DNA of 64,000 nt from the NCBI RefSeq assembly GCF_040802235.1, contig NC_133161.1:144451121-144515120 (forward strand). The letters are read 5' to 3'. Position numbers and translations under genes: made by a program. The notes beneath the pieces were generated by a model. It was not told the origin of the DNA. It saw nothing but the letters and a program-made list of their open reading frames with translations, and did no database searches. The DNA comes from Manis javanica (taxonomy: Eukaryota; Chordata; Mammalia; Pholidota; Manidae). This document shows, piece after piece, positions 11,081-22,119 of this stretch (its first letter is position 1; every line of letters starts with the position of its first letter).

Positions 11081-12199
11081 TAGCCATGCATGAATAAAGT
11101 TTTTTTTAAATAAATGTTGATAATTCTATCTCCATTGGTACTTTGTCCTCCTGCCCTCTGTCCTGCATTCTAAGAGAGAATCTTTATTTTTTGTCATACT
11201 CTCCAAAAAAACAAGCAGGTTTTCAGGGAGTGACGCCGCATGGGGCGCTGATCTCCACTAGAGATGAGGCGAGGCGACAGAGCGGAGAGCTGCGGGTCCA
11301 AGAGTTTTTAATTTTGTAGACTTAGTCACATTTCCAAAGAGGTTTGAGGATCAACAGAAAGTTACTAATTTTCTTTTCTTACCTAGAAGGACATTGAAAA
11401 CACATACACAATGAACAAACCAGAAAGAGACTCGTAAGACCAGAGAACAGACTAGTGTTTGCCATAAGGGTGTGCAAAAAAAGAGAAAAAAATACTCACA
11501 TAAAAAAAAATACTACCTACCACCACCGGTTCAAAACAGCAGGAAGGTACAACCTTAGAATGAAAGTAGAGGCCTTGTCAAGGAAAAGGCACTGTGTGGC
11601 CTAAGGCCTCAATGAGCCCTAAATCAGGACACAGTGGTATGTGTTGCCTTGACATCTGATAAAATCGAGCAGGCTTCAAATGGCCTACCCACCAGCCCCC
11701 ACACAGCTTCTGCCAATCTGTTCCCCAAGCCACCGACCCTCCTTACCTTGGATACCAAACATAGTGCCTGCTTGTCCCTGAGTTCTCTGCCAGCCTACAG
11801 AACTATTTAAAAAACCCATCATATTCTCCTGTGGGGAACAGGCAAGCCTCGCCGTGACATTACAAAGCCTATCCCCCACCTCTTATTCGCCCTGGTCCTG
11901 ACTGCAGCTCCCATGTGGCAGTGCCTGGCATGTGGGGTCCTCCTCTGGGCCACAAGTATTTGTGACTAATAAACTGCTGTCAAACCCATCTATCCAGTGT
12001 CACATGTCATGTGTTCGGCCATCTCCAAAACCTGAGGACAGAAATCCCTCTCCCTTATCAACAGCGTGAAGAGGAAGTGATCAGAACAAGGTGGCAACAC
12101 GACATCTAGGTTCAGAGGATCCCCCGTCGTCTTTGTTTTGCGTGTTTCCCCAGGAAGCAGCGAAATCAGCCCTGCAGAAGTCTGAAGACTCACCCAGGG

Positions 12200-12375
12200 A
12201 ACAGTGGAGAGCCCAGTGTGTGGAGCCAGGATATCTGGGATCTAGCTGGTCCTGGCTGCTCCAAAGTATGTGTCCCACCCCTGACATCATTATCCTTCTT
12301 GGACCTGTTTTCTAGCTATAGAATGATGGGATGGCTTCTGCCACCTCTGTGATTCTATAAAGACAATCTGATGAA
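12200..12375 (+). mobile_element. MIR SINE
   Basis: 'gtgtggagccaggatatctggg' (core 'ggagccaggatatctggg') is followed by a decayed 'gacctgttttctagctatagaatgatggg' region that corresponds to the MIR 'cctcagtttcctcatctgtaaaatgggg' segment. It is a diverged, near-complete copy. Confidence 0.5.
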
Positions 12376-12953
12376 ATCAGTGGACAAGAAGAGTGAATGT
12401 TTGGTGCACCCTGGTCATCCTACAGGAAGGCACTGTCTAGCAGGGTTTTTACCCTGCGTCTATAGCTGGGGCAACTGGAGATAATGGAAGACCAAAGAGC
12501 AGCGTGCCCAACAGGGCCGCCCCCACCTGCCAGGAAATCTTGCCTGGGTGGAGTCCTCCCGCCTCTTCTTGCTCTCAGCACTCCGTCCCATTAGCAAATG
12601 GGAGTTTTGAAATCTCCCTTTGACCATCCCGTGTTCCATCCCAGCCCCCAGATCCACTCATCTCAGCCATTAGCTCCACTAGCAGAGACCTTGCTTTAGC
12701 AGACACACAACTGTCACACCGTCTAGATCCACACTCCCCTCTGCTTCCTGAGGAAAAGTGCTCGGGGACCCAGAAAGTAGGCCAGGTCCTCATAACCTTA
12801 TCAAAATAGCACAGCTACCCTCAGAGACTGGTCCATGGAGTGGGAAACAGGGCATCTGGGGTCTTGTCCAACCAGAGCCCAGACATCTGCTGTAGTTAAG
12901 GGGCCTCTGGGTGTCCCCATGTCGTGCCAAAAAAGGAACCATCTCCAGCCCCA

Positions 12954-12955
<2 letters not shown>

Positions 12956-13048
<93 letters not shown>
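12956..13048. repeat. Compound (TG)n(AG)n microsatellite
   Basis: About 24 uninterrupted TG units are followed directly by about 22 AG units. The runs are long and pure, so length polymorphism between individuals is expected. Open frames across it in all phases encode only alternating residues and are not genes. It lies 1.9 kb upstream of the THY1 first exon. Confidence 0.98.
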
Positions 13049-13049
<1 letters not shown>

Positions 13050-14550
13050 AGGGTTAGGCACATGCCTTCTGATAGAAACAATCCCTGGACTGGGACCCAG
13101 AAAGCTGGTAAGTAGGAACGAACGCAGTGCAAGGAGCGACAGGAAGGAGTCCGCTGTGTCTGAAATGCAGCAGGAAGGTGAATAGGAGAGAAAAGATTGC
13201 TAGAGGCTGGCAGCCAGGGTCCAGGACACCCAGGGCCTTAAAAATTACCCTAAAGACACTGAGAAGCCAAGTTACCTGACCTGAGGAGGGGTGGGCTTAC
13301 CAGACTAGCATTTTGCAGCCCCCAGCCCCTGGGAGCTTGTGAGAAGGGCAGACTCAGGCAGCCCCCCCACCACCAAACCAGGGTGATTCCAGGGAGGCAG
13401 GGGCAGCTGCATGTTTAGCCCCAAGAGCTGCTCTTGTTTACGAGAGTGCATGGCTCCCAGACTCAAGCATCCTCGGGGCTAGAAAGTCCCATCACTCTTA
13501 TGTTCTGGGAGGCCAGCTAACTTCACAGGAGAGAGAGGGATATGACTCTCCCACCTGCTAGCCCAGGCTGGCCTCTAGAGTGCCACTGCAGGGACGGAAA
13601 CCACCACCAAGGTGCCAAGGTTCACTTCCACGGAGCAACAGGCAGGCGGCGGGGAGGCACGTAGCCCACAGGATGTCCTAGAAAGAATTCACAAGGATGC
13701 CCAAGGTTGCAACTCAAAACCTTTGTTCAAAAAAATTCACCTCACCTGTGGATGGGAGAGACACGTCATCAGTTCTGGCTGTAAAAAAAAAAAAAAGTCT
13801 AAGGATTTCTGGTGACGTCAGATTGATGGAGCTAGGACAGATGTCCCAGGGGATTAAAAGTTTGGTCTCCACTTGCCGTTCAGTCTTCCCTTCCCCACAG
13901 TTCCACAATTTCACCTCCCACTGGGCTAGGATGCAGTAGTGGAGTGGCTCAGCACTGAGGACTTGAGGTCCACAGCCCTGGGGGACTGGCCAGCCCTCCC
14001 ACTTTCTTGCCATGAAATGGGATGAGATGAACCCAGCACCTTGCTGAGCGGTCCAGGCGGCATGGGTGTAACGGGCCCAGGACAGCATTCGGCAGAGGGC
14101 AGCACCCAGCCAGCAGGACGAGGGGTTGGGCGTGGCAGGAGAAGTATATGAAATCGAGAACCTTCTAGCTGTTTGCTCAAGAAGGTGCAAGCCCAGGAGC
14201 TGGGGGAGACTGGGTGCCCTAGAGCGGAAAGCCCCTGAAGGGGCTTGGTGTTCCAGGATGGATGAGGGGCGGGGCAGGGCCGGGGAGTCAGACAGACCCC
14301 GTGCCCCGCCTGCCCTGCTTCTGAAGCTCTGCTCCCAAGTGGGAAAGCGCGCCACCATCTTCCGTTGGAGAAAGCTTGGAATATTCCAACTCCAAAACCT
14401 CTCACTGGAGGCTCCACAGGAGGGGGGCTCCTGCTGAAAAGGAAACGAGGCCGCGGGGGCATTGTGCAAGAGGCTGGTTGCTGGCCTCCATCCTCCATCC
14501 TCTCCGCCGCGGTTTTCCCCCAGGCTTCCGAAGCCTGCCTAAATCAGGAG
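13050..14550. other. THY1 5' flank, no gene seen
   Basis: This is moderately GC-rich unique-looking sequence between the microsatellite and the THY1 CpG island. There is an A14 run at 13783. Long open frames on the minus strand over 13714-14498 show no recognisable protein family and sit in GC-rich DNA where stop codons are scarce, so I do not call them genes. Upstream THY1 regulatory sites may lie here, but none can be named. Confidence 0.4.
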
Positions 14551-14559
14551 AAAAGCTTA

Positions 14560-15430
14560 CTTAAGAGGGAGCGAGCACTGCGGGGCTCTGGGAAGCGGCC
14601 AGCGTTCCCTGCGCTGCCCCCCACCCCCGATTGCCGGGGCGCTGAACCCTCCCGCGTCCCTGGCCAGGCCTGCCAGTCCCAGGGTGAGGTCCCCCTTCTG
14701 CTGCAGACCGCCGCTCTCCCACACCAAAACCTGGTCGCCGCCCCTCCCTCCCTGCCTTCCCCGCCCCCCCACCGCCTCTGATTGGCCGAGCCCCGGGCCC
14801 TCCCTGCCTCTCCTCTCCCACCCCGGGTGAAAACTGCGGGCGCCGGGCTGGGTGCAGTAACTGGAGGCGGCGGCGTGTCGGGAGGAGGCTGCTGCAGCAG
14901 AGGACAGGCGCTCAGGTGGGAGCCGGAGCCCGGGCGGGACGGGGCGCGCGGGGTGGGCCACGGGCGCCGGTGCAAGGCTCCCAGCCGAGGCCTCGGGGAA
15001 CCCTCGGAGGTGCCTGGGAAGGGGCCGCGCGGCGCTCGGGAGGGGGCCTGCGTGCCAAGCAGGGACGGGGGTGGGACGCAACTACTGCAGGCCCCGCGCC
15101 GCGTTCCCCGGGCGGGGAAGGCGCCCCCAGCTTTCGCCCCTGCGGGGACAGTTACCTGGAGCCGGGGCGCTGCAGGGGAACCGGGAGGAAGGGCGCCAAG
15201 GACAGCCTTGGGCTCTGCTTTCCACTCAGACGTCCCCAAGCCTAGCTCGCAAAGGCGGGGCACGGGGGCGGCGAAATTCGGGGGAGAGAACCGGGCAGGG
15301 CAAGACGGAGCGGATCTCTGTCTCGCGACCTCGCTGCGCGCGGGGTGCGGGGCGTCCGAGCTGAAGGAAACCGCAGCGCCGCGGGCGGGGACTGGGAGGC
15401 AGGCGGGGGAGGGGACAGCCGGGAAAGGAT
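14560..15430. promoter_or_regulatory. THY1: THY1 CpG-island promoter
   Basis: A dense CpG cluster starts just before exon 1 and extends into intron 1. There is no TATA box. An inverted CCAAT box ('ctctgattggccgag', ATTGG at 14781-14785) lies about 130 bp upstream of the exon 1 splice donor, and C-rich Sp1-like tracts surround it. Published THY1 promoters of other mammals are likewise TATA-less with CCAAT and Sp1 elements. The start site itself cannot be placed from sequence; it is probably between 14800 and 14870. Confidence 0.75.
14830..14915 (+). other. THY1: THY1 non-coding exon 1 (start approximate)
   Basis: 'gcgctcag|gtgggagc' gives a good splice donor after base 14915, directly downstream of the inverted CCAAT box and within the CpG island. 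The expected THY1 structure has a short untranslated exon 1 in this position, separated by a 2-kb intron from the exon that carries the start codon. The 3' boundary is read from the donor. The 5' end is a guess. Confidence 0.6.
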
Positions 15431-16289
15431 GAGCGGGGGCTGGGGCCGCCGTTGGGGGAGGAGACCCTTGGAATACGGGGTAAGGGTGGGGCTGGTCGAA
15501 CTGGGGCTGAAGAGGGAGGGAGCCAGAACTTCTCCGCGTTCTGGGCTGCGGGGACGCACTGGCAGAGAAATGGAAAATATCTGTGCCCCTGCTACCGCTC
15601 TGCCCCTCCCTCTGGCTCAACATCAGCCTGCAGCGCCAGCCCCCGCCCCATTTCTTCCCTTCCTGGTTCTAGCCGCCGCTTCCCTCTTCCCCTCCTAGAT
15701 CCCAACCTCGCACCGCTCCTCCTCAACTCAGTGTCCACGAATCAAAGCCAGACGCCACCCTCTTTCTTCCCCAACAGTACTTCGGGTCCCTCTCGGCAGA
15801 GGTCCAAGAGGGTATTGACAGTAGCCGCAGGCGCCAGGGGATCCCAGCGTCGCCCCACCGCAGGGCTGAGCCTGGGGGACCTTGGACACGGGCGAGCGGC
15901 GGGCTCTGCGCACCCGGGCTGGGCACCGTGCGCACTCGCAGGCACACGCCCCTCCTGTGGCCTGTCAAGCACCAATGAGGACAGGCTAGGCTACCTGCCC
16001 CCTGATAATGTCCAGCCTAGGCTGCAAAAAAAGATGGCAGAGAGCCTGGGCAGGGAGGTAACTGAAGCTGGAATGGAAAGCTGCAGGCCCATGAAATCTT
16101 CCCAGAGAGCTGGGCGTTTGGAAACATCTTGGTTCCTGTGCAATCCGAGCGCACTGTCACTTTCCCTCGCACATCTGGGGACACCCTTATCTGTGCCAAG
16201 CACAGTCTTTTCTGGGAGCACCTTAATCACACACACACACCAGCCACCATCCCTAACCACATCAGTGGATCACTTCCTGTGCAGCAGTC

Positions 16290-16430
16290 ATAGGACTAGA
16301 TGCTTGTCAGTTTTCTTCATCTCCATCACAACCCTGTGGGTGTGCACAGCTCAGATTCATTCACTCATTCAATGTCTTTTGAGCATCTGTTACATGCCAA
16401 GAAGTGTTTATGCACTGGGAACTTTCTTCT
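16290..16430 (+). mobile_element. Old MIR/L2-like fragment in THY1 intron 1
   Basis: 'cattcactcattcaatgtc' followed by 'gagcatctgttacatgccaa' is the widespread 'tcattcattcaac...ttgagcacctactatgtgcc' phrase of ancient mammalian repeats. The class is uncertain. Confidence 0.35.
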
Positions 16431-16499
16431 GACCAAGAAATGGAAGTCCCTGAAACGGGTTTCGTTTAATGAAGAGTTTTAATGTTGCAAGATAAAAAG

Positions 16500-16622
16500 A
16501 GTTCCGAAGATTGATTGCACAGCAGTGCAGATGAACTTAACACTCCGGAACGGTACACTTAAAAATGGTTAAGGTGGTAAATTTTGTAGTATATGTATTT
16601 TTATCACAATTAAAAAATAGTC
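16500..16622 (+). mobile_element. L1 3'-tail fragment in THY1 intron 1
   Basis: 'gtacacttaaaaatggttaa' and 'ggtggtaaattttgtagtat' followed by 'tttttatcacaattaaaaaa' reproduce the 3' end of older mammalian L1 (L1M) elements, including an A-rich terminus. It is 5'-truncated to about 120 bp. Confidence 0.55.
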
Positions 16623-16905
16623 CCTGTTTTCCTGGAGGGAAGAGAAAATGATGAAGTCACTCAAGTGTCCAGCACAGACACACACCATTACAAGGGGCAC
16701 TGTCCCTGCTTGCTTTCCTGAGGAGGAAGCCCCAAACACAGTGTCACCTCCACTGAGAAGTAGGGGGGGGGAGAGCGCTGTGGAGAAGGGCTCGGATGCC
16801 TGCTGTGGCCATCATGGCATGGCTCCCAGGGCCCCCAGAATGGTTCTAAGTGTGGGCACACCTACCCCATCTCTTGGCTGATTCCCATCCCATTCCCACC
16901 CCCAG

Positions 16906-16966
16906 ATTCAGGACTGAGCTCCCGGCACCATGAATCCCACCATCGGCATCGCTCTTCTGCTGACAG
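16906..16966 (+). CDS. THY1: THY1 exon 2 (start codon, signal peptide)
   Basis: The acceptor 'cccccag|attcag' opens the exon. The ATG at 16930 (context 'ggcaccATGa', a strong Kozak with C at -1 and A at -3) begins the open frame. The exon carries 12 codons plus one base, encoding the first part of the signal peptide, and ends at the donor 'gacag|gtactg'. Confidence 0.95.
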
Positions 16967-18399
16967 GTACTGGGCAAGGGGCAGGGCTGGGATCCCAAGC
17001 ACCCTGGCTTCCTCCCCCCCCCCCTTCAGAGAATCTAGCTTCTTCCTCAGGACCTCAGAATTTGGAGGCAAGGAAGGGAGAAGGGCTCTTTTTCATCCCT
17101 AAGTCAGCTGAGCAACTTAGTGGATCTTCTGACAGCCTGAGGTAGTTTTTTGCAAACAGAATTCACTGAGCCCATCCCAGATAGAGTTGCAGTCTCCAAA
17201 TGGGAACCTGCATCAACTCCCCAAGATCTCCTGCCCCAGAACACACTGGTGGGACCCAGGACTGGAGCAGACAGGGAGGGAGGGAGGCTGGGAGGCTGGG
17301 TCTGCAGCCAGGCAGATGGACTGGCCCTCAGAGCCCTCTAGGATGGGGAGAATGTGGGTGGGAGGCACCCTGCTCTGCAGAATGCCCAACTGGGCAGGGG
17401 CACTGCTGGTGCCAGTCTTGCAGGTAGCCCATGGGCAGAAGGTCACCAGCCTGACAGCCTGCCTGGTGGATAAGAGCCTCCGTCTGGACTGCCGCCATGA
17501 CAATACGACCACCTCGCCCGTGCAGTGTGAGTTCAGCCTGACCCGGGAGAAAAAGAAGCACGTGCTCTACGGCTCTGTGGGGGTGCCCGAGCACCTGTAC
17601 CGCTCCCGGACCAGCTTTACCAACAAGCCCAACATCAAGATCCTCTACTTGTCTGACTTCACCACCAAGGATGAGGGGATATACACATGTGAGCTCCACC
17701 TCTCTGGCCAGCCTCCCACCACCTCCAGCAAGAATGTCTCTGTGCTCAGAGGTGAGCAAGCCCCCAGTAAAGCCAGGTGAACTGCAAGAGGCAGGCTGGG
17801 AGGAATGAACTGGCTAGGAAAGCAGGGAGGCAGTCCCCTTGTGGGCCGGGAGAGTGGCCCCAAAACCCCTCTCAACTTCCCCCATCTGCAGCCTGCTGCC
17901 CTGAGCCACTGCCTTCAGTGTGACTGGGCGGGGGGCAGGGGGGCGGCTACAGGACAGGCAGGCAGGCAGAATGGCGTAGCGGGCATTTCTAGCACGACTA
18001 CATGCAAATCCCCTAACATCCCCAATCTCCCTTCCCTCCACCTGAAAAACAGGGTTGACACTAGCTCCCTCGCCCAGTTTTCACATGATGACACTTAGTG
18101 AAGGTCTGATACGATGTTGCCTCAAAGGCTCAGGAACCTGCAAATGGAAAAGATGGTCGGATCTGATCCCAGCTGAGATATCAGGGCACCAGCCTCCCCA
18201 AGGGAATGAGCCCTTACTCAGGGCCTGGGCCTGACTGCGCCCCCTTCATTCCTGCCCTGCCCCTCCACCCCGTTCTCTCTCCGCAGACAAACTGGTCAAG
18301 TGTGAGGGCATAAACCTGCTGGCCCAGAACACGCCCTGGCTCCTGCTGCTCCTGCTCTCACTGCCCCTCCTGCAGGCCATGGATTTCATCTCCCTGTGA
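16930..18399 (+). CDS. THY1: Thy-1 membrane glycoprotein (CD90)
   Basis: The coding exons 16930-16966, 17416-17751 and 18287-18399 splice into a 161-codon frame, the same length as human THY1. Thy-1 is a small GPI-anchored immunoglobulin-superfamily protein of neurons, fibroblasts and stem cells (and of thymocytes in some species) that acts in cell adhesion. Visible parts in order: signal peptide (about 1-19) with mature N-terminus Gln20; one V-type Ig domain (20-125) with the cysteines 28, 38, 104 and 130 that form its two disulfides in other species; the integrin-binding RLD at 35-37; a basic REKKKH stretch at 56-61 resembling the heparin-binding patch; sequons at Asn42 and Asn119; the GPI-attachment cysteine 130; and a hydrophobic C-terminal signal ending in DFISL. 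Oddities are an additional Cys50 and loss of the sequon at 79. Identity is certain from sequence and gene structure. Confidence 0.98.
17416..17751 (+). CDS. THY1: THY1 exon 3 (Ig V domain)
   Basis: The acceptor 'ggtgccag|tcttgcag' and the donor 'ctcagag|gtgagc' bound a 336-base exon that carries the end of the signal peptide and nearly all of the Ig domain, including Cys28, Cys38, the extra Cys50 and Cys104. The phase-1 splices on both sides (g|tc for Val13, g|ac for Asp125) join in frame with the neighbouring exons. Confidence 0.97.
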
Positions 18400-19545
18400 C
18401 TCGCTGGGCCCGTGGAAGACACAGGAAGCCCTGGGGCCCAGCCAGAGATCCTACTTCTCGGAGTCAGCTGAACCCCTACCCCCAATCCCTCACATATCTC
18501 GGGAAGAAACGGGGACCCACCCCTCAAGGAACCCTAGTGCTGCATGCTACTATCTACCCCCTTGCTCCCTGCAGCCCTACCCCGTGCCACTCACACCCTC
18601 TCTGCACACCACTGGCTGTCTTTTTATACTCTGTGTACCAGAGCTGCTTCTCTTCGGTTTATTTAGAATTTATCTTTCCTTTTCTTTGGGAGTTTGTGAA
18701 AAGGGAAGCCAGAATTGGGTATCTGATGGAGAGTGAGGGTATGGGAGAGGTGGTAGGATGGAGGTGGGGCTGGGTACTGGTCCTTGGAGCTGAGAGAGAC
18801 CCAGATGAGGAGGGGATACGGGGTCTGTTTGGGCCTAGCACATCCCTCGGCAGGCAGGGATGGTGTCTGAGACCCGGAAATGTGAAGACACTGCCGACAT
18901 AATGGCCCATCCCGTGAGGAGGGTGCTGAGCATCTCCAGGAGTTTTCTCTGCCACAGTAGAAAGCCAGCCTCCTACCAAAGCAGAAGTCCTCTCGGGGCC
19001 TTGGGCCTAGGCTGGCCCAGTGAAAGTGCAGGTTCTGCTGGGGCAGGGGCAGTGCTAATGGAGCATTGGAGAGGGGTCCATCGGCCCTCCCCACCTGAAG
19101 AAGCTAACTATGGCAGCCTACTGACCCTCACTGCCCTCCAGCAGTTGAGAGGGTGGCAAAGGACAACAGCCCCCTCCAAGGCTGTCCCAAGCTCCTAAGA
19201 GCTTCGAACTGTGACCTGGAGGCGGGCAGTCAGGCCTGGTGGAGCCCCCAGGGCCAAGCAGAGTGTGGCCCAAGTGTTTCTCTGGAAGGTTCTTCATTCC
19301 CTCCCCTGTCCGTGCCAGCCCCCGTCCCGTGGGTCTGCCTTCCCAGGGGCCTGTGGGGGGCCTGGGGCAGGCCATGAGTGAGACCCATCAATGGGCTACA
19401 CCTCGAGAGATGGCTTTTCCCGACACCCAGCTCCCCACCCAGCAGCTGTGCCCTGTCCTGTGAACATGTGTCATGCCACCACAGCTTATGGCATCTCGTT
19501 GAGGAAAAAGAAAACTGCACAATAAAACCGAGCCTTGGAATCTGT
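18287..19545 (+). other. THY1: THY1 exon 4: C-terminus and 3' UTR
   Basis: The acceptor 'tctccgcag|acaaactg' starts the last exon. It encodes Asp125 to Leu161, including the GPI-attachment Cys130 and the hydrophobic tail, with the stop at 18397-18399. The 3' UTR of about 1.1 kb matches the known size in human. The CDS part is 18287-18399; the exon end is set about 20 bases past the poly(A) signal. Confidence 0.85.
19521..19526 (+). terminator. THY1: THY1 polyadenylation signal AATAAA
   Basis: A canonical AATAAA ('gcacaataaaaccg') lies 1.12 kb after the stop codon and is followed by C/T-rich sequence. It is the only canonical hexamer between the stop codon and this point, so it most likely sets the mRNA 3' end near 19545. 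Confidence 0.8.
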
Positions 19546-19839
19546 CCTGCCTCTGCCCCTTCGTCTTTCCCCAGGCCTGCCTCCCCTCCCTTGGCTCTGC
19601 ACCCAGGAGGCCCAGCCTGCCACCTCTCCCTCTCCCTCTTCCTGCCTCATCAGCCCTTCCTCTCCCCACAGTCCCCAGCGATGGACCACTGCACGGTGGG
19701 CTCCTCAAAACAACCCTAACACGACACAGTTGCCCGCATGAATGAATGTTCCGTGGGCTGACGCACCTGACAGGAACAGCACTCACCTGCCGACGTGTGG
19801 GCCAAGCCACGCGGCCCTGGGACATGCTGACAAGTGCTA

Positions 19840-20540
19840 AGGTGTGGAACTGCTATTTCTCGGATCTGGTTGTTCCGGGAAACGGCCCCTCGAGTTACGT
19901 GGGACTATAGCGAGGGCAATGCCGGGCCCCGAGAGGAGGTTGGAGGCGGCACCATGGGAGCTGGCCAGGGCAGCAAGGGGCCGGCGAGCACTGCTTCCTA
20001 AACCCAGCAACGCCAGTAAAGAACTGGGCGGTGGGAGAGCATACCGCAGCCCTCCGGGCTCCCTCTAAAAGCGAAGGAGTAGAATGTGAACAGCACCGGG
20101 GGCGTTGGGGCCCAGGACAGGGTGGCAGGGTGGCTCTGGGGTCCAGCTGCTGGCAGAGTGAGGCAGCCCCCAGACAAAGCCTGCCCTCCTTTGCCAGGAA
20201 ACTGGGGAGGACGGTGACAACCACCCAGCTGGCTCACTTGGTATTTAATGCCATAGAGGATATTCTTTCTGAGCATTTACTTAAATACCTGGGATCTACA
20301 TCGATGCCCCTGACCCCACTCTTCCGGACGCCCCCCGTCAATGTCTGTGCCTTGCCAGCGGCCGCGGTAGTAAGCAAGCCCAGAGAGGGCAAGAGAGCCC
20401 GCAGGTTGGCGAGGCAGCCGCCTGTGTCCCCGACTGCGAGGCCCAGGTCTCTGGGCAACTCTGAGCTAGCCTGGGGCCCCCAGAGGACAAACGTGGACAC
20501 AGGCGCCTCTTACTCTGTCCTGCCTGGACCTGCAAGCATC
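19840..20540. promoter_or_regulatory. CpG-containing unique patch downstream of THY1
   Basis: The interval downstream of THY1 has a local cluster of CpG dinucleotides, e.g. 'ctcgagttacgtggg', 'atgccgggccccgagagg' and 'gccagcggccgcggtag', in a region otherwise poor in CpG. No exon or known gene could be recognised. It could be a small promoter or enhancer, or a relic of one; the evidence is composition only. Confidence 0.25.
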
Positions 20541-20544
20541 AGAC

Positions 20545-21955
20545 CTAGAAAATGAAAAGAGCCTTTATAGGGGAAGGGAATTCAAATGCCATCCTCAGTG
20601 TAGTAAGAGTTGAACTGGAAGGTCTTCCTGGAAGAAGCCAGATAGGAAGCCTCATCTGTGAGAATGCCATGAGCCCCCAGTGCCTGGGTAATGCCACCTA
20701 GGTGGTCCCTGCCACGGCCTGGTGCTAATTCCCTAAGAATTTAGCAGCCACACACAAGGGTCCTGGGAACTGGTGTTGCCCCCCGCAGCCACGCTTGAGG
20801 GAGGCCCACAGTGCGTGGGCTTCACTTAGAAATCACAAAGCCATCAGAGGACGGACTACAGGAAGGCAGGCAAGGAAAAGAGGCCTGGGCCTGAAATGGG
20901 GCCCTACAACTTAAAGCCGGGGCCAGCAGACCTCTCAGCATAAGCCAACACAGAGAGGCCGTGCTGCGGCTGGGTGGCCGCGGACTCTCAGAGGCCGGCC
21001 ACAACAGCTGTCAGGTCCCCGCTGGTCAAGTCAGGAGTCTTGGGGAAGCTGCAGGACGTCAGTAGTGACTTGGCTAATGATAAAGAGGGCTGGGCACTCC
21101 CATGTCCCTTCCACCATCTCAGCCCTACCTCAGGGATGGGATTCTTATGCATAGCAACACAAGCCCCTTTCCACATCCCTTTGATTGGACTGTCCACTGA
21201 GACGGGAAATCTGTGCAGGGCATGGTGGGAGGGTCTCCCCAACTCCCTCCAAAGGGCAAGGGGTCACCATGAAGAGATGCGAGGATGTCCACTGACCAAC
21301 CAATACATCTACACAGTGTCCAGAGGACCTGAGCCACATACCCTCCAGCCTGCACAGCAATGACGCTGATCCCTTCTGTGTGTGTGCAGCCTGTGGACTG
21401 CAAAGGGCATGCCTGTCTGCACATGCAAGCGAAGCCAGTCTCGGGTTAAGAAGAAATGCTGGAGCTGGGGTCCTTCAGACTCCTGGCAAAGCGTGAGGGG
21501 TCACCAGCTATCTGCTGCTCAACCCAGGAGGGCTTCAGGACAAAAGGGGGATTGCCTTCCTGCCCAGGGCTCCCAGTCTCAGGAGACTCGCAGACCCTGA
21601 AGGTCCCTCTGCGTCCTGACAATCATGTCTTGTGAAGACTCGTGGGAGGCATCTTTTCCTGACAAAGGCAGGCCTGGGGGCCGAGAAGGGCGTGGGAAGT
21701 GGACCCACGGTGTAGAGGGCAACACAGGACCAGCGGGAGAGTTTCATGGAGGCCAGGTGTGGCCCCACACCCAAAGTGGCCTTTGATGGCTGGAGCTGCC
21801 CGAAAGCAGAGGTGGGCAGTGCCCAGCAGCCGTGGGTGTGCTCAGTGGAGGCCACCTGCCTCATCTGCCATAAAGCAGTTTTCTGAATTCAGTAGGAACC
21901 AAAACTAAATGACCGCACCTCAGTGCCTCACTTCTCTAATTTTCAAAATAAGACA
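20545..21955. other. Intergenic, no feature recognised
   Basis: This is unique-looking, moderately GC-rich sequence with no repeat, exon or regulatory motif that I can support. Short open frames on both strands lack codon bias or recognisable family motifs. Confidence 0.4.
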
Positions 21956-22119
21956 ATTGGACTGGGATCATTTATTTGTACAAAAAACATTAAGCTCCTG
22001 GTTCTGTGCTAAGAGGCAAAAGACAGCCTCTGTCTAAAGGAACATACAGTCCAATAAGAAGAGGGGATGATTTCAGCCTAGTGATCAATGTGGGGAGGCA
22101 TGGAAGCTGTGGCAGACAT

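Noticed and set aside
12790-13132. Open frames in all phases with SLSL or HTHT runs
   Set aside because: They are translations of the TG/AG microsatellite.
13714-14498. Two overlapping minus-strand frames (251 and 190 codons)
   Set aside because: They overlap in different phases with no recognisable motif, next to the CpG island; a gene here would need transcript evidence.
14544-15623. 359-codon open frame on the minus strand over the THY1 promoter
   Set aside because: It lies in a CpG island where stop codons are rare, shows no domain, and is mirrored by open frames in most other phases. Pro/Ala/Arg-rich sequence of this type is the usual artefact.
15452-16432. 326-codon open frame in THY1 intron 1
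   Set aside because: It continues from the CpG island through ordinary intron sequence and an old repeat fragment. No recognisable family, no splice support.
17187-17780. 197-codon frame that begins upstream of THY1 exon 3
   Set aside because: It is read-through of the real exon with intron sequence on both sides. The true N-terminus is in exon 2, with proper splice sites.
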